The notes beneath the pieces are model-generated. The model was not told the DNA's origin, searched no databases, and worked only from the letters and a program-made list of their open reading frames with translations. Shown in pieces: positions 1 to 6,840 of a stretch of DNA of 9,708 nt (positions are counted from its first letter, which is position 1; each line of letters starts with the position of its first letter). Both the position numbers and the translations under genes were made by a program. Source of the DNA: Methanolinea sp. UBA477 (GTDB lineage Archaea; Halobacteriota; Methanomicrobia; Methanomicrobiales; Methanospirillaceae); contig DAWO01000050.1 in the NCBI GenBank assembly GCA_002509485.1, forward strand, positions 11,472 through 21,179, in the 5' to 3' direction.

Positions 1-704
1 ACAGAGATGCCGAGAACCACACCAACGATCCCGCACTTCAGCCACGAGGTCTGCTGGAGGCTCCCGAACATCCAGAAGACGACCGCCTGGAGCTGCTCCG
101 TGTTCCCCGTGTACTGCAGGAAGGAAGTGATGGCTCCGAACAGGTACATGAGGATGATCCCTGCAAGCACCATGCTCTCGGCAGACATACCCCTGTACCT
201 CGAGAGCCCGTATATTGCCGCCGTCGCAAGCAGGCTTGCCGAAAATGCGCATGCGACCAGCACGAGGTCACCGTCGAAGAGCGGGGGAAGAAAGACGATT
301 GCAAGGGCTGCGCCAAACGTCGCTGCCGATGCAATCCCGAGCGTGAACGGGCTTGCAAGCGGGTTTCTGAGCACCCCCTGCATCATCGCACCGGCGACCG
401 CAAGGCCAAAGCCTGCGAGCACGGCAAAGATCACCCGGTGCAGCCGGAAATCCCAGACGATGGTCGATGTGAGGGGATCGATGGAGAGATTCCCGGGAAA
501 GAACCGGGAGAAGATCGCGATATAGACCTCTGATACCGTGAGATCGGCCGAACCGAGAGTCACGGCTACCGCGGCAAGAAGTATAATGGCCGCCGCAAGG
601 ACGGCGATGGCAAGCACCCGCCTGGAGATCATCTCGCGGTAGGTCCGGGTCACATCCCCGCTTTGCAGCTGGTCGGCAGCCAGCTCCCGTTCGGTATCTT
701 TCAT
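1..704 (-). CDS. FecCD/BtuC-family ABC permease, 3' end cut by the window edge
   Basis: Membrane permease of an iron-siderophore/heme/cobalamin type ABC importer. The ATG at 704-702 begins a reading frame that stays open to base 1, giving 234 residues, about two thirds of the usual 330-350. Residues 1-28 are hydrophilic and cytosolic, and a first membrane segment lies at about 29-50. The family hallmark runs through residues 87-128: RLHR at 87-90, then GAMMQGVLRNPLASPF at 105-120 and LGIASAATFG after it. A second conserved patch, FWMFGSL, is at 210-216. The start overlaps the stop of the binding-protein gene in an ATGA, with no strong ribosome-binding site, so translation is probably coupled. 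The ATPase gene would be expected just beyond the left edge. The family is clear, but the substrate (Fe chelate, heme, corrinoid) cannot be read from the sequence. Confidence 0.93.
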   Translation of the reverse strand, partial: MKDTERELAADQLQSGDVTRTYREMISRRVLAIAVLAAAIILLAAVAVTLGSADLTVSEVYIAIFSRFFPGNLSIDPLTSTIVWDFRLHRVIFAVLAGFGLAVAGAMMQGVLRNPLASPFTLGIASAATFGAALAIVFLPPLFDGDLVLVACAFSASLLATAAIYGLSRYRGMSAESMVLAGIILMYLFGAITSFLQYTGNTEQLQAVVFWMFGSLQQTSWLKCGIVGVVLGIS

Positions 705-1930
705 GGTTCGACCGGGTAGACGAAGAGGGACGGATCCGCCATCCCTGGATCCAGTCCCTGGAATTCGGAGAGATACGTGCGGTGCAGTCCGTTCGGGTCA
801 AAGTCCCTGAAGAGGTCCGGATGGAACCATTTCGCAAGGTAAGCTTCGCCGATTATATATTGCGGTCCGCCGAGGATCGCGGTGTGGAGGACGTAAACCC
901 GGTCATCCTCCACCGCAGGAAGATATCCCCAGCCCGGGCGGGAGACAAGCGACTGCTTCACGGCGGCAAACTCCGTCGCATTGATCCCCGTATAGCCGCC
1001 GAACGTGTACTTGCCTGTGCCCACGAGTTTCACAACGACATCGGGTTGACGTTCGATAACCGCCTCGGGGTCAATCTCGGGGTATTCGGCCGCACTGTCG
1101 GAGAAGATGTTCTTCCCGCCGGCCAGCCCTACCTTGTCATGGTACCCTGATCCCGGACCGGCCGTCTTGTAGTCGGTCCAGGTCTCGAAGTAAACATCCG
1201 ACCGGGAACCGGGATCGGCGGTGGACAGCGCGTCATCGAGTGTTTCAAGGATAGAACTATAGAAGCCCGACAGGCGCTCGCTCTCTTCCTGTCGGTCAAA
1301 GATTTCGCCAAGAGTCTTTACGTCATTAAGATACGTTTCCGGATGGTAACAGTCAATCCGGAAGACAGTGATTTCGGGATTGGCGGTTGTGATGCGCTTC
1401 TCGATTTCATCGCATTCTTTCGTGCTCACCGTGGCGTACAGGAAGACGGCATCAGGCCGGGCAGCAAGAATGCGTTCATAATCGGGAGCCCAGATGGAGC
1501 CGACCGACGGTGTCCCTGCGTACTCGGGGAAGAATTCGGGTTTCTGCGGGGTGTACTTGTCGACCGCGACAACAACCGACGGGGCCACCCCAAGCGAACG
1601 CATGGTCTCGAGCGTCTCGCCGTTCATCACCACAACGCTGTGGAACGGGCGGACGAGCGTATGTGTCTTTCCGGCTGAGTCGACTATCTCCTTTGATCTC
1701 CCGTCCCAGGCAGAGTATATGTGTACAATATCGAGAATTTCATTTTCATCGGGTGCATCTATGCAGTCTTCACCTGCATCGCAGGCAAGGTAACGGAGAA
1801 TATGTTCCGCTACCTCCTCGCGCGAAAGGACCGAATCGCCGTTTTCGTCGCCGGGCATTCCTGCTCCGGCTACCGGAGCAAAGGATATTGCGGCAAGCAG
1901 GATGATGATGAGGAGCCCTCTCAGATTCAC
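701..1930 (-). CDS. Periplasmic-binding-protein type 2 (BtuF/FecB-like) substrate-binding protein with N-terminal EF-hand/dockerin-like module
   Basis: Extracellular substrate-binding component for the permease encoded next to it. The protein has 409 residues. A signal peptide covers about 1-23 (hydrophobic 5-21) with no lipobox cysteine. At 28-39 there is a textbook EF-hand loop with D28, N30, D32, S36 and E39 as calcium ligands, followed by a helix. A weaker second copy begins near D58 (DAPDENEILDIVHIY), so the pair resembles a dockerin. C50 and C56 lie between the two repeats and could form a disulfide. The binding domain starts at about residue 80 with IVDSAGKTHTL and runs to about 370. 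It includes the family features SVGSIWAPDYERILAARPD (142-160) and VIERQPDVVV (291-300). The GTG start at 1930-1928 is supported by a strong GGAGG at 1943-1939. This start overlaps the upstream stop as GTGA. There is no C-terminal membrane helix, so anchoring must come from elsewhere. The ligand is undetermined. Confidence 0.92.
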   Translation of the reverse strand: MNLRGLLIIILLAAISFAPVAGAGMPGDENGDSVLSREEVAEHILRYLACDAGEDCIDAPDENEILDIVHIYSAWDGRSKEIVDSAGKTHTLVRPFHSVVVMNGETLETMRSLGVAPSVVVAVDKYTPQKPEFFPEYAGTPSVGSIWAPDYERILAARPDAVFLYATVSTKECDEIEKRITTANPEITVFRIDCYHPETYLNDVKTLGEIFDRQEESERLSGFYSSILETLDDALSTADPGSRSDVYFETWTDYKTAGPGSGYHDKVGLAGGKNIFSDSAAEYPEIDPEAVIERQPDVVVKLVGTGKYTFGGYTGINATEFAAVKQSLVSRPGWGYLPAVEDDRVYVLHTAILGGPQYIIGEAYLAKWFHPDLFRDFDPNGLHRTYLSEFQGLDPGMADPSLFVYPVEP

Positions 1931-2439
1931 TGCTTACCCCTCCTTCCCGCACATGCCGCAAAAGCAATGGCTGCGAGCGTCAATCCTGCTATCGAGGCAG
2001 TATTTCCGGCCTTCGTCGGCAAAGGTGTGGCTCCTGAAAGATGACTATCCTGATTGTATTCCTGATTACCGGGGGGTGAAGATACGCCAGCCATGGATAC
2101 ATCCCCCTTGTTCCCGTCCGAGAGATCAATCCAGGTGCCTGACAGTTCCTCGGGCCGGCAGCCTGATACTGTATACGTGACCTCGTCTTCGCCGATGACG
2201 GCAAGGAACAGGTTATTGCCGGACTGCCTCCACTGGTCCGCGGGTAGAGAACAGGAAACAACGGTGGATCCCGGAGGTATATGCTCCGTTATCCCTGCGA
2301 TTGAAGATTCGTCCAGAGTCACATGGACAATACACCCGCCACCATCCGCGGCCTCCGCCACCCGGGAAATCTCCATGCCGGCTGCCGGGGCCGCGACAGC
2401 CAGGAAAATGAGACATACGATCACCAGTCCTTTAAACAT
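1927..2439 (-). CDS. Secreted, C-terminally membrane-anchored beta-domain protein, first gene of the uptake operon
   Basis: The protein has 170 residues from the ATG at 2439; an in-frame TTG at 2448 would add three. A signal peptide covers about 1-21 (hydrophobic 5-20, AAPAAG). Residues 22-115 look like a beta-rich extracellular domain of the kind seen in archaeal surface proteins. Its landmarks are HVTLDESSIAGITEHIPPG (39-57), CSLPADQW (63-70), EVTYTVSG (86-93) and SGTWIDLSDG (100-109). C36, C63 and C94 are in this domain. Residues 118-147 form a Ser/Pro/Gly/Asn-rich stalk. A C-terminal membrane helix (about 148-163) ends in GRRGKQ. That tripartite tail recalls archaeosortase-processed proteins, but no PGF motif is present. 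The gene is transcribed first and overlaps the binding-protein gene by 4 bp. No precise function is recognised. A surface anchor or docking partner for the binding protein is my inference. Confidence 0.82.
   Translation of the reverse strand: MFKGLVIVCLIFLAVAAPAAGMEISRVAEAADGGGCIVHVTLDESSIAGITEHIPPGSTVVSCSLPADQWRQSGNNLFLAVIGEDEVTYTVSGCRPEELSGTWIDLSDGNKGDVSMAGVSSPPGNQEYNQDSHLSGATPLPTKAGNTASIAGLTLAAIAFAACAGRRGKQ
1939..1943 (-). promoter_or_regulatory. Shine-Dalgarno of the binding-protein gene
   Basis: On the minus strand GGAGG sits 8 bases before the GTG at 1930. It lies inside the 3' end of the upstream gene and fixes the GTG as the start, which explains why the binding protein begins inside a GTGA overlap. 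Confidence 0.8.
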
Positions 2440-2456
2440 TGTAGACAATATATTTC

Positions 2457-2547
2457 GGTAACACTTATCTTAAAAATTGTCTTATTTAGTGGAGAAAAGA
2501 GATGAGATCTATGAAAAAGTGTAACTTTTCAAAAGAGAAGTGTGACT
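2457..2547. promoter_or_regulatory. Three AAGTGTNACY boxes in the divergent promoter region (candidate operator)
   Basis: The box occurs as AAGTGTAACT at 2517-2526 (plus), AAGTGTGACT at 2538-2547 (plus) and AAGTGTTACC at 2466-2457 (minus). The two plus copies start exactly 21 bp apart, about two helical turns, so they face the same side of the DNA. The minus copy lies between the candidate TATA box and the start of the uptake operon, a repressor-like position. AAAAGT/ACTTTT (2515-2520 and 2524-2529) also forms a small inverted repeat over the first plus box. The regulator is unknown; a metal-responsive one is only a guess from context. Confidence 0.4.
2470..2478 (-). promoter_or_regulatory. 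Candidate TATA box of the uptake operon
   Basis: The minus strand reads AATTTTTAA, centred about 35 bases before the ATG at 2439. This would place transcription start near 2448 and give a very short leader. No Shine-Dalgarno precedes the ATG, which fits a near-leaderless transcript. This is inferred from spacing only. Confidence 0.4.
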
Positions 2548-2593
2548 GGATCCAAGGGATTCTCCTTATTCCATAATACGAAAGATATAGAAT

Positions 2594-2598
2594 GAGGT
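2594..2598 (+). promoter_or_regulatory. Shine-Dalgarno of the exporter ATPase gene
   Basis: GAGGT lies 10 bases before the ATG at 2609 and supports that start. A weak AT-rich TATA candidate (CATAATAC) is at 2573-2580, but it is too close for a transcript to include this site, so the real promoter may lie further upstream. Confidence 0.55.
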
Positions 2599-2608
2599 TC
2601 TGCCAGCC

Positions 2609-3565
2609 ATGGATACCGCCATCGAGACCACGGATCTGACCCGGCTCTACGGGACGCTCTGCGCCGTCGATAAACTCTCCCTCTCCATAGGAAACGAGAT
2701 CTTCGGCCTGCTCGGTCCGAACGGCTCGGGGAAGACCACCACCGTCCTCATGCTGACCACACTTCTCCGCCCGTCATCGGGATCGGCCAGGGTCTGCGGA
2801 CATGACGTCGTATCGGAGGCGCGGGAAGTCAGGGAGCATATCAGCTACGTTCCCCAGGAGATGGCTGTGGACATCAAGCTGACCGGGAGGGAGAATGTGG
2901 CCCTCTTTGGCAAGCTGTACGGTATCGACCGCCGTGACGAGAAGATCGACGAGGTACTGGAGATCATGGAGCTCTGCGACCGCGCAGACGACCTGGTCAG
3001 GACATACTCGGGAGGGATGCGCCGCCGGCTCGAGCTGGCCCAGGCACTGGTGCACGAGCCGAGCGTGCTCTTCCTGGACGAACCGACCATCGGGCTCGAC
3101 GTTGCCGCCAGGAGGAAGATCTGGGAGCATATCCGTGCCCTCAAGGGGCGTGGCATGACGATATTCGTCACCACCCATTACATGGACGAGGCCGACTTCT
3201 CCTGCGACAGGGTGGCCATCCTCGACCATGGCAGGCTCGTCGCGGTTGATTCGCCTGCCGTGCTGAAGAGCCGGGTGGGCTTGGATATCATCACCGCACG
3301 TATCACAGGTCAGTGGGACGGGACACTACCGGAAGGCATTCAATTCCTTGGTGAGGAAGAGGATGACCTCGTCTTCTCGGCGGCGGAAGGGAGCGTGAAG
3401 GTGCCGGGACTCGTCCGTTGTTTCGAAGACCAGGGGGCATCGGTCCGGTCGATATCGGTCAGGACCCCGACCCTCGACGATATTTTCCTCTCACTGGTAC
3501 AGACACGGGATGATGCGGGAGGTTTCGACGACCACCGGTTCAGGACGATGCTCCGGAGGCGCTGA
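2609..3565 (+). CDS. ABC exporter ATPase, DrrA/CcmA-like
   Basis: Cytosolic nucleotide-binding subunit that powers the ABC-2 permease encoded next. The protein has 318 residues, normal for the family. All motifs are present in order: Walker A GPNGSGKTTT (36-45), Q-loop glutamine Q83, signature YSGGM (133-137), Walker B VLFLDEPT (153-160) with E158 as catalytic base, D-loop GLD (162-164) and the switch histidine H190. The C-terminal extension (about 220-300) ends with TPTLDDIFLSL (286-296), typical of the DrrA/NatA branch rather than importers. The gene is divergent from the uptake operon and shares its control region. The stop overlaps the next start as TGATG. Possible cargo includes drugs, lipids, sodium or peptides. 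The sequence does not decide between them. Confidence 0.95.
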   Translation: MDTAIETTDLTRLYGTLCAVDKLSLSIGNEIFGLLGPNGSGKTTTVLMLTTLLRPSSGSARVCGHDVVSEAREVREHISYVPQEMAVDIKLTGRENVALFGKLYGIDRRDEKIDEVLEIMELCDRADDLVRTYSGGMRRRLELAQALVHEPSVLFLDEPTIGLDVAARRKIWEHIRALKGRGMTIFVTTHYMDEADFSCDRVAILDHGRLVAVDSPAVLKSRVGLDIITARITGQWDGTLPEGIQFLGEEEDDLVFSAAEGSVKVPGLVRCFEDQGASVRSISVRTPTLDDIFLSLVQTRDDAGGFDDHRFRTMLRRR

Positions 3566-4290
3566 TGAAGGATATCATCTACTATTTCGAGCGGGATCTG
3601 CTCAGGTGGCTCCGGGGGAGGCTCTCGGTCTTCTCGGCCCTCGTGATGCCCGCGGCATGGCTCATCTTCGTCGGTCTGGCGCTCCCTACCACGTTTACCA
3701 CCAACTATATCGACTTCATCACGCCCGGGATACTTGTCCTGACCATGCTCGGTGCATCGCTTCAGGGAGGATCGCTCCTCATCTTCGACAAGATCCTTGG
3801 ATTTTTAAACAAGTTCCTGGCACTCCCTGCCCCGAGGGAGAGTATACTCTTTGGAAAGATCTGTTTCATCACCACCCGCGGCCTGATCCAGGCAACGGTC
3901 ATCCTCGTGCTTGCATTCATCCTCGGAGCATCGCTCCTCCCCCCTGCCGAACTTGCCCTCACCTATGGCATCCTCGCCCTGTTCGGCCTGCTTCTCTCTG
4001 CCTTCTCCACGACCGTCGCCTTGCACCTCTCAGATCATGACTCGTATGCAGGGTTCAACGCGATAGTCAGCATGCCGCTCTTCTTCACCAGCAGCGCCCT
4101 GATGCCCTATGACGTCATGCCCTCGTGGCTGCGGCCGTTTGCATATGCAAACCCGGTGAGCTATGCCATCGACAGCATACGTGCGCTGCAGGAAGGGCTG
4201 ATCCTCTGGTCCCGCATCGGCGCACTGCTGCTGCTGGCGGTGGTCGTGATCGCGATAAGCGTTCACCGCTTCAGGAAGGTAACACTTTAA
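3565..4290 (+). CDS. ABC-2 type transport permease (DrrB-like)
   Basis: Membrane subunit of the two-gene exporter, 241 residues with six predicted membrane segments at about 22-41, 52-72, 100-122, 130-154, 162-181 and 215-234. It carries the ABC-2 signatures LGFLNKFLALPAPRESILFG (78-97), the coupling-helix region after segment 2, and the conserved loop ALMPYDVMPSWLRPFAYANP (178-197), followed by VSYAIDSIRAL. The ATG at 3565 overlaps the ATPase stop by one base (TGATG), and GGAGG at 3555-3559 lies 5 bases upstream, so the two are coupled. The family is clear but the substrate is unknown. A T-rich stretch directly after the stop suggests the transcript ends there. Confidence 0.94.
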   Translation: MKDIIYYFERDLLRWLRGRLSVFSALVMPAAWLIFVGLALPTTFTTNYIDFITPGILVLTMLGASLQGGSLLIFDKILGFLNKFLALPAPRESILFGKICFITTRGLIQATVILVLAFILGASLLPPAELALTYGILALFGLLLSAFSTTVALHLSDHDSYAGFNAIVSMPLFFTSSALMPYDVMPSWLRPFAYANPVSYAIDSIRALQEGLILWSRIGALLLLAVVVIAISVHRFRKVTL

Positions 4291-4292
4291 CA

Positions 4293-4297
4293 ATTTT
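4293..4297 (+). terminator. Oligo-T terminator after the exporter operon
   Basis: A run of five T starts three bases after the TAA stop, in an AT-rich context (CAATTTTTAAG). Archaeal transcription often stops at such runs without a hairpin. Confidence 0.4.
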
Positions 4298-4579
4298 TAA
4301 GTCTCCTCGCTGGTTTGTGTGGGGCGATCGAATCGAATTGCTATCTTCATACCAATCCCGTCACTCCCAACCGCCGCCGGGGCATCCTCACAGAACTTAT
4401 ACTCAACTTATCAATTATGGCTGTAAAGTTCGAAGGTGACCGCAGGTCGCCCCGGGTCGAGGGCGGAAAGCCTTGCGGTATTTTCGGCGGCGGGGTGGCA
4501 TCGCATATGGGGTGTGGGGGAGGAAAAAACCCCACAAAATGTATCCGGTTCAGCAATCCTGTCCACACCCGGTAGCGAA

Positions 4580-4605
4580 GAGACTTTTTCGAAAAAAACT
4601 GTCTC
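4580..4605. terminator. Candidate bidirectional terminator
   Basis: GAGAC (4580-4584) and GTCTC (4601-4605) flank the palindrome TTTTTCGAAAAA (4585-4596) and two further A. This gives a T run on both strands between two convergent operons, suited to stopping transcription from either side. It lies 110 bases beyond the chelatase stop and 290 beyond the exporter stop. Confidence 0.4.
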
Positions 4606-4714
4606 CGAAGACGGCAGACGAAGAGAGATGAATCTCTCCCTGATGGCTCTTCGATACAAGGCGTAAGTTGTGTTTATCTGAGAGAATCGCCGGCAGGAGA
4701 CCCCTGGTTCATTC

Positions 4715-6757
4715 TCACGAGACTTCGCATAATCCTGCGATCTCGTTTGCCGCGATCGAACGGACGGCTCCCGGTTCGAGATCCCCGAGCTGGTAGTAAT
4801 GCCCGCCGGACGACTCGGCGATCTCGCGGCAGAAGCCGAGCTGCATCTTCACGAAGGATTCTTTCCGCTCTTCCGTGTCGATCACCACCAGGTGTATGCC
4901 GCATTCCCTGATACGATCAGAGACGCCGAGAACCTCGTCCCTGATTTTCCCTTCACCTGACACGTTGGCCCTCCCGTCCGATATGAGCACCATGACCGGG
5001 ATGGTCTCACGGTTCTTTCTCTTCTCACGCAGAAGCGCTTCAACGCCCTTTGCAAGCCCGAGTGAAAGAGGCGTCTTTCCGCCGGTGGGAAGTTCGGCAA
5101 GGCACTTTCGTGCCAGGTCGACGCTACTGCAGAGGGGAAGGACGAGATCGGCCGTATCGCCCCGGAATGCGACCATCCCTACCCGGTCCCTTTGCCTGTA
5201 CGAGTCCAGGAGAAGCGAGAGCACCGCACCTTTCGCCGCTTCCATCCTGGCCTGGGCCCCCATCGAGCCGCTTGCATCGACGACGAAGATGCACGAGGAC
5301 GACACCTTCCCGACCCTTACTTTCTCCCTGATATCCGGATCTTTCACCACCAGGGCACATGAGCTATGATCCCTTGCCAACTGGTATGGCGCGGCGGCGC
5401 GGATGGTGGCATCGAGGGCGGGATCCGGCGGGCCCTGGGGCATCCGCGACGAGATATAGGATCCGTGAGGACCGGAGGCAAAGCTCTCAACCCGCCTGCC
5501 AGAGAGTTTCCTGCGTTTCTGCCGGTCCCTGCGCTGGAGCGGGCGGATCTTATCGCTGTCGACAGGGTCGCCGATGGAGAATACCCGTTCCTGCATCGGT
5601 CCGGTCGACTGCCGCTTTCCACTTCCCTCCCCGCCACCATCACCCTTGGATCCGGACTCCTCCGGGGTCCCGCGAGGTTCCTTCTCCTCTTCAGGCTGCT
5701 GCGTCCCCTGTTTTTTCTGGCGGGATTCCTCCGCTTTTTTCAGGGCATCATCCATCTGGTCCGGGTCGAGCCTCGGCTCTTCGAAGGGTCTTCTCCTCAT
5801 ACGATGTGGGAGGGCGAGCTCCATCGCCTCCCTGACATCGGCTGTGTTCACTTCCTTTCTCCCGGATAAGGCGGCTAAGGTCTTTGCGGTGCGGACGATG
5901 GTGATCTCGGCCCGGTGGGTGGCGATCCCCATCTCGACGCAGGCAGAGACCACCGTCTCCAGGAGCCCGTCGGATATAGTGACCTCCGGGAGCAATGCCT
6001 GGGCTTTTCGTATCCTCTGGCGAAGTTCTTCCTGGGCGGGCCCGGCTGCCGATGAAAATTCTCCCGGATTGGCATCGAAGCGCTCTGCCGATCTGACGAT
6101 CTCTATCCGCTGTGCAGGGTCTGACAGGGCTTCCACCGTGACCTGGAGGCCGAACCGGTCAAGGAGCTGGGGGCGGATCTCCCCTTCCTCGGGGTTCATG
6201 GTCCCGATAAGGATGAAGCGGGCAGGGTGGGTAAAGGATATCCCTTCCCGCTCCACGACGTTCACCCCCAGTGCCGCCGAGTCGAGGAGAACATCGGCGA
6301 TATGGTCGTCGAGCAGGTTCACCTCGTCGATGTAGAGGATTCCCCGGTTGACTGCCGCGAGAATCCCCGGCTCGATCCGTTTTCTCCCCTCTTTTATGGC
6401 CGACTCGATATCGATCGTCCCGACGAGGCGGTCCTCGGTGACGCCGAGCGGGAGATCCACGACACGGACCGTCCGCTCCCCGTATTCAAGAGTGGCTCCG
6501 GCCGCCAGGCAGTTCTCGCACATTTCACGTTTATCGTTGGGATTGCAGGAGAAAGGACACCCCTTCACCACGCGGATGACAGGCAGGAGCTCTGCCAGCG
6601 CCCGGACGGCGGTCGACTTGGCCGTCCCCTTCTCGCCCCTGATCAGCACCCCCCCGATCCGGGGGTTGATGGCATTCAGGAGAAGTGCCTTCTTCATCAG
6701 CTCCTGCCCGACGATCGCGGTGAACGGGAGAACATATCGTTTTGCGTCACTTGCCAT
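4715..6757 (-). CDS. Fused ChlI-ChlD (AAA+ / VWA) class I metal-chelatase motor subunit
   Basis: Cytosolic AAA+ motor that would drive ATP-dependent metal insertion by (or removal from) a CobN/ChlH-type catalytic subunit in tetrapyrrole metabolism. The protein has 680 residues. The AAA+ domain (about 10-325) has Walker A GEKGTAKST (41-49), Walker B ILYIDEVNLLDD (140-151), sensor-1 IGTMNPEEG (184-192) and arginine-finger region LLDRFG (198-203). A four-cysteine insert, C67, C71, C80 and C83 (CX3CX8CX2C), could hold zinc or an FeS cluster. Residues 331-420 are a charged Gln/Glu/Lys/Gly-rich linker. The C-terminal VWA domain (about 485-675) has an intact MIDAS: DASGSMG (494-500), T562 in TGGKTPL, and ISDGRAN (592-598). 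The ATG at 6757 has no clear Shine-Dalgarno. Archaeal genomes often label this family magnesium chelatase, but methanogens make no chlorophyll. A role with cobaltochelatase CobN, or another tetrapyrrole, is more likely. No CobN is in the window. Confidence 0.93.
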   Translation of the reverse strand: MASDAKRYVLPFTAIVGQELMKKALLLNAINPRIGGVLIRGEKGTAKSTAVRALAELLPVIRVVKGCPFSCNPNDKREMCENCLAAGATLEYGERTVRVVDLPLGVTEDRLVGTIDIESAIKEGRKRIEPGILAAVNRGILYIDEVNLLDDHIADVLLDSAALGVNVVEREGISFTHPARFILIGTMNPEEGEIRPQLLDRFGLQVTVEALSDPAQRIEIVRSAERFDANPGEFSSAAGPAQEELRQRIRKAQALLPEVTISDGLLETVVSACVEMGIATHRAEITIVRTAKTLAALSGRKEVNTADVREAMELALPHRMRRRPFEEPRLDPDQMDDALKKAEESRQKKQGTQQPEEEKEPRGTPEESGSKGDGGGEGSGKRQSTGPMQERVFSIGDPVDSDKIRPLQRRDRQKRRKLSGRRVESFASGPHGSYISSRMPQGPPDPALDATIRAAAPYQLARDHSSCALVVKDPDIREKVRVGKVSSSCIFVVDASGSMGAQARMEAAKGAVLSLLLDSYRQRDRVGMVAFRGDTADLVLPLCSSVDLARKCLAELPTGGKTPLSLGLAKGVEALLREKRKNRETIPVMVLISDGRANVSGEGKIRDEVLGVSDRIRECGIHLVVIDTEERKESFVKMQLGFCREIAESSGGHYYQLGDLEPGAVRSIAANEIAGLCEVS

Positions 6758-6802
6758 TGAGGTACTTTTCCCACTAATGATTACACTAATCTGGTTTTTC
6801 GT

Positions 6803-6815
6803 ATTAAAAAATATA
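6803..6815 (-). promoter_or_regulatory. Candidate TATA box of the chelatase gene
   Basis: The minus strand reads TATATTTTTTAAT here, preceded by CGG. Its centre is about 52 bases before the ATG at 6757, which predicts transcription start near 6783 and a leader of about 26 bases. A plus-strand AT block (AAAATTTTTAATT, 6825-6837) preceded by CGG lies next to it and could fire toward 6860. Confidence 0.4.
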
Positions 6816-6840
6816 CCGAAACGGAAAATTTTTAATTGCT

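Larger units (their letters stand above)
4291..4714. other. Convergent spacer with several hairpins, no supported gene
   Basis: This 424-base gap lies between the ends of the exporter and chelatase genes. Open frames here have no start signals or family features. The sequence is GC-rich for a spacer and holds these inverted repeats: GGTGACC (4435-4441) with GGTCGCC (4445-4451); TGTGGGG (4513-4519) with CCCCACA (4530-4536), loop GAGGAAAAAA; an alternative pairing GGGTGTGG (4510-4517) with CCACACCC (4563-4570) that excludes the previous one; GAGAGA (4623-4628) with TCTCTC (4633-4638), loop TGAA; and CGAAGAG (4619-4625) with CTCTTCG (4647-4653), which competes with it. It could be 3' untranslated RNA of both operons, a separate RNA, or a dispersed intergenic repeat. 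Confidence 0.5.

Noticed and set aside
4513..4540. GGGGGAGGAAAAAACCCC resembling the first conserved block of RNase P RNA
   Set aside because: The remaining conserved RNase P blocks were not found downstream and the match is short.
4315..4666. Overlapping frames on both strands in the convergent spacer
   Set aside because: Glycine- and arginine-rich translations of GC-rich structured DNA, all frames open at once, no start signals.
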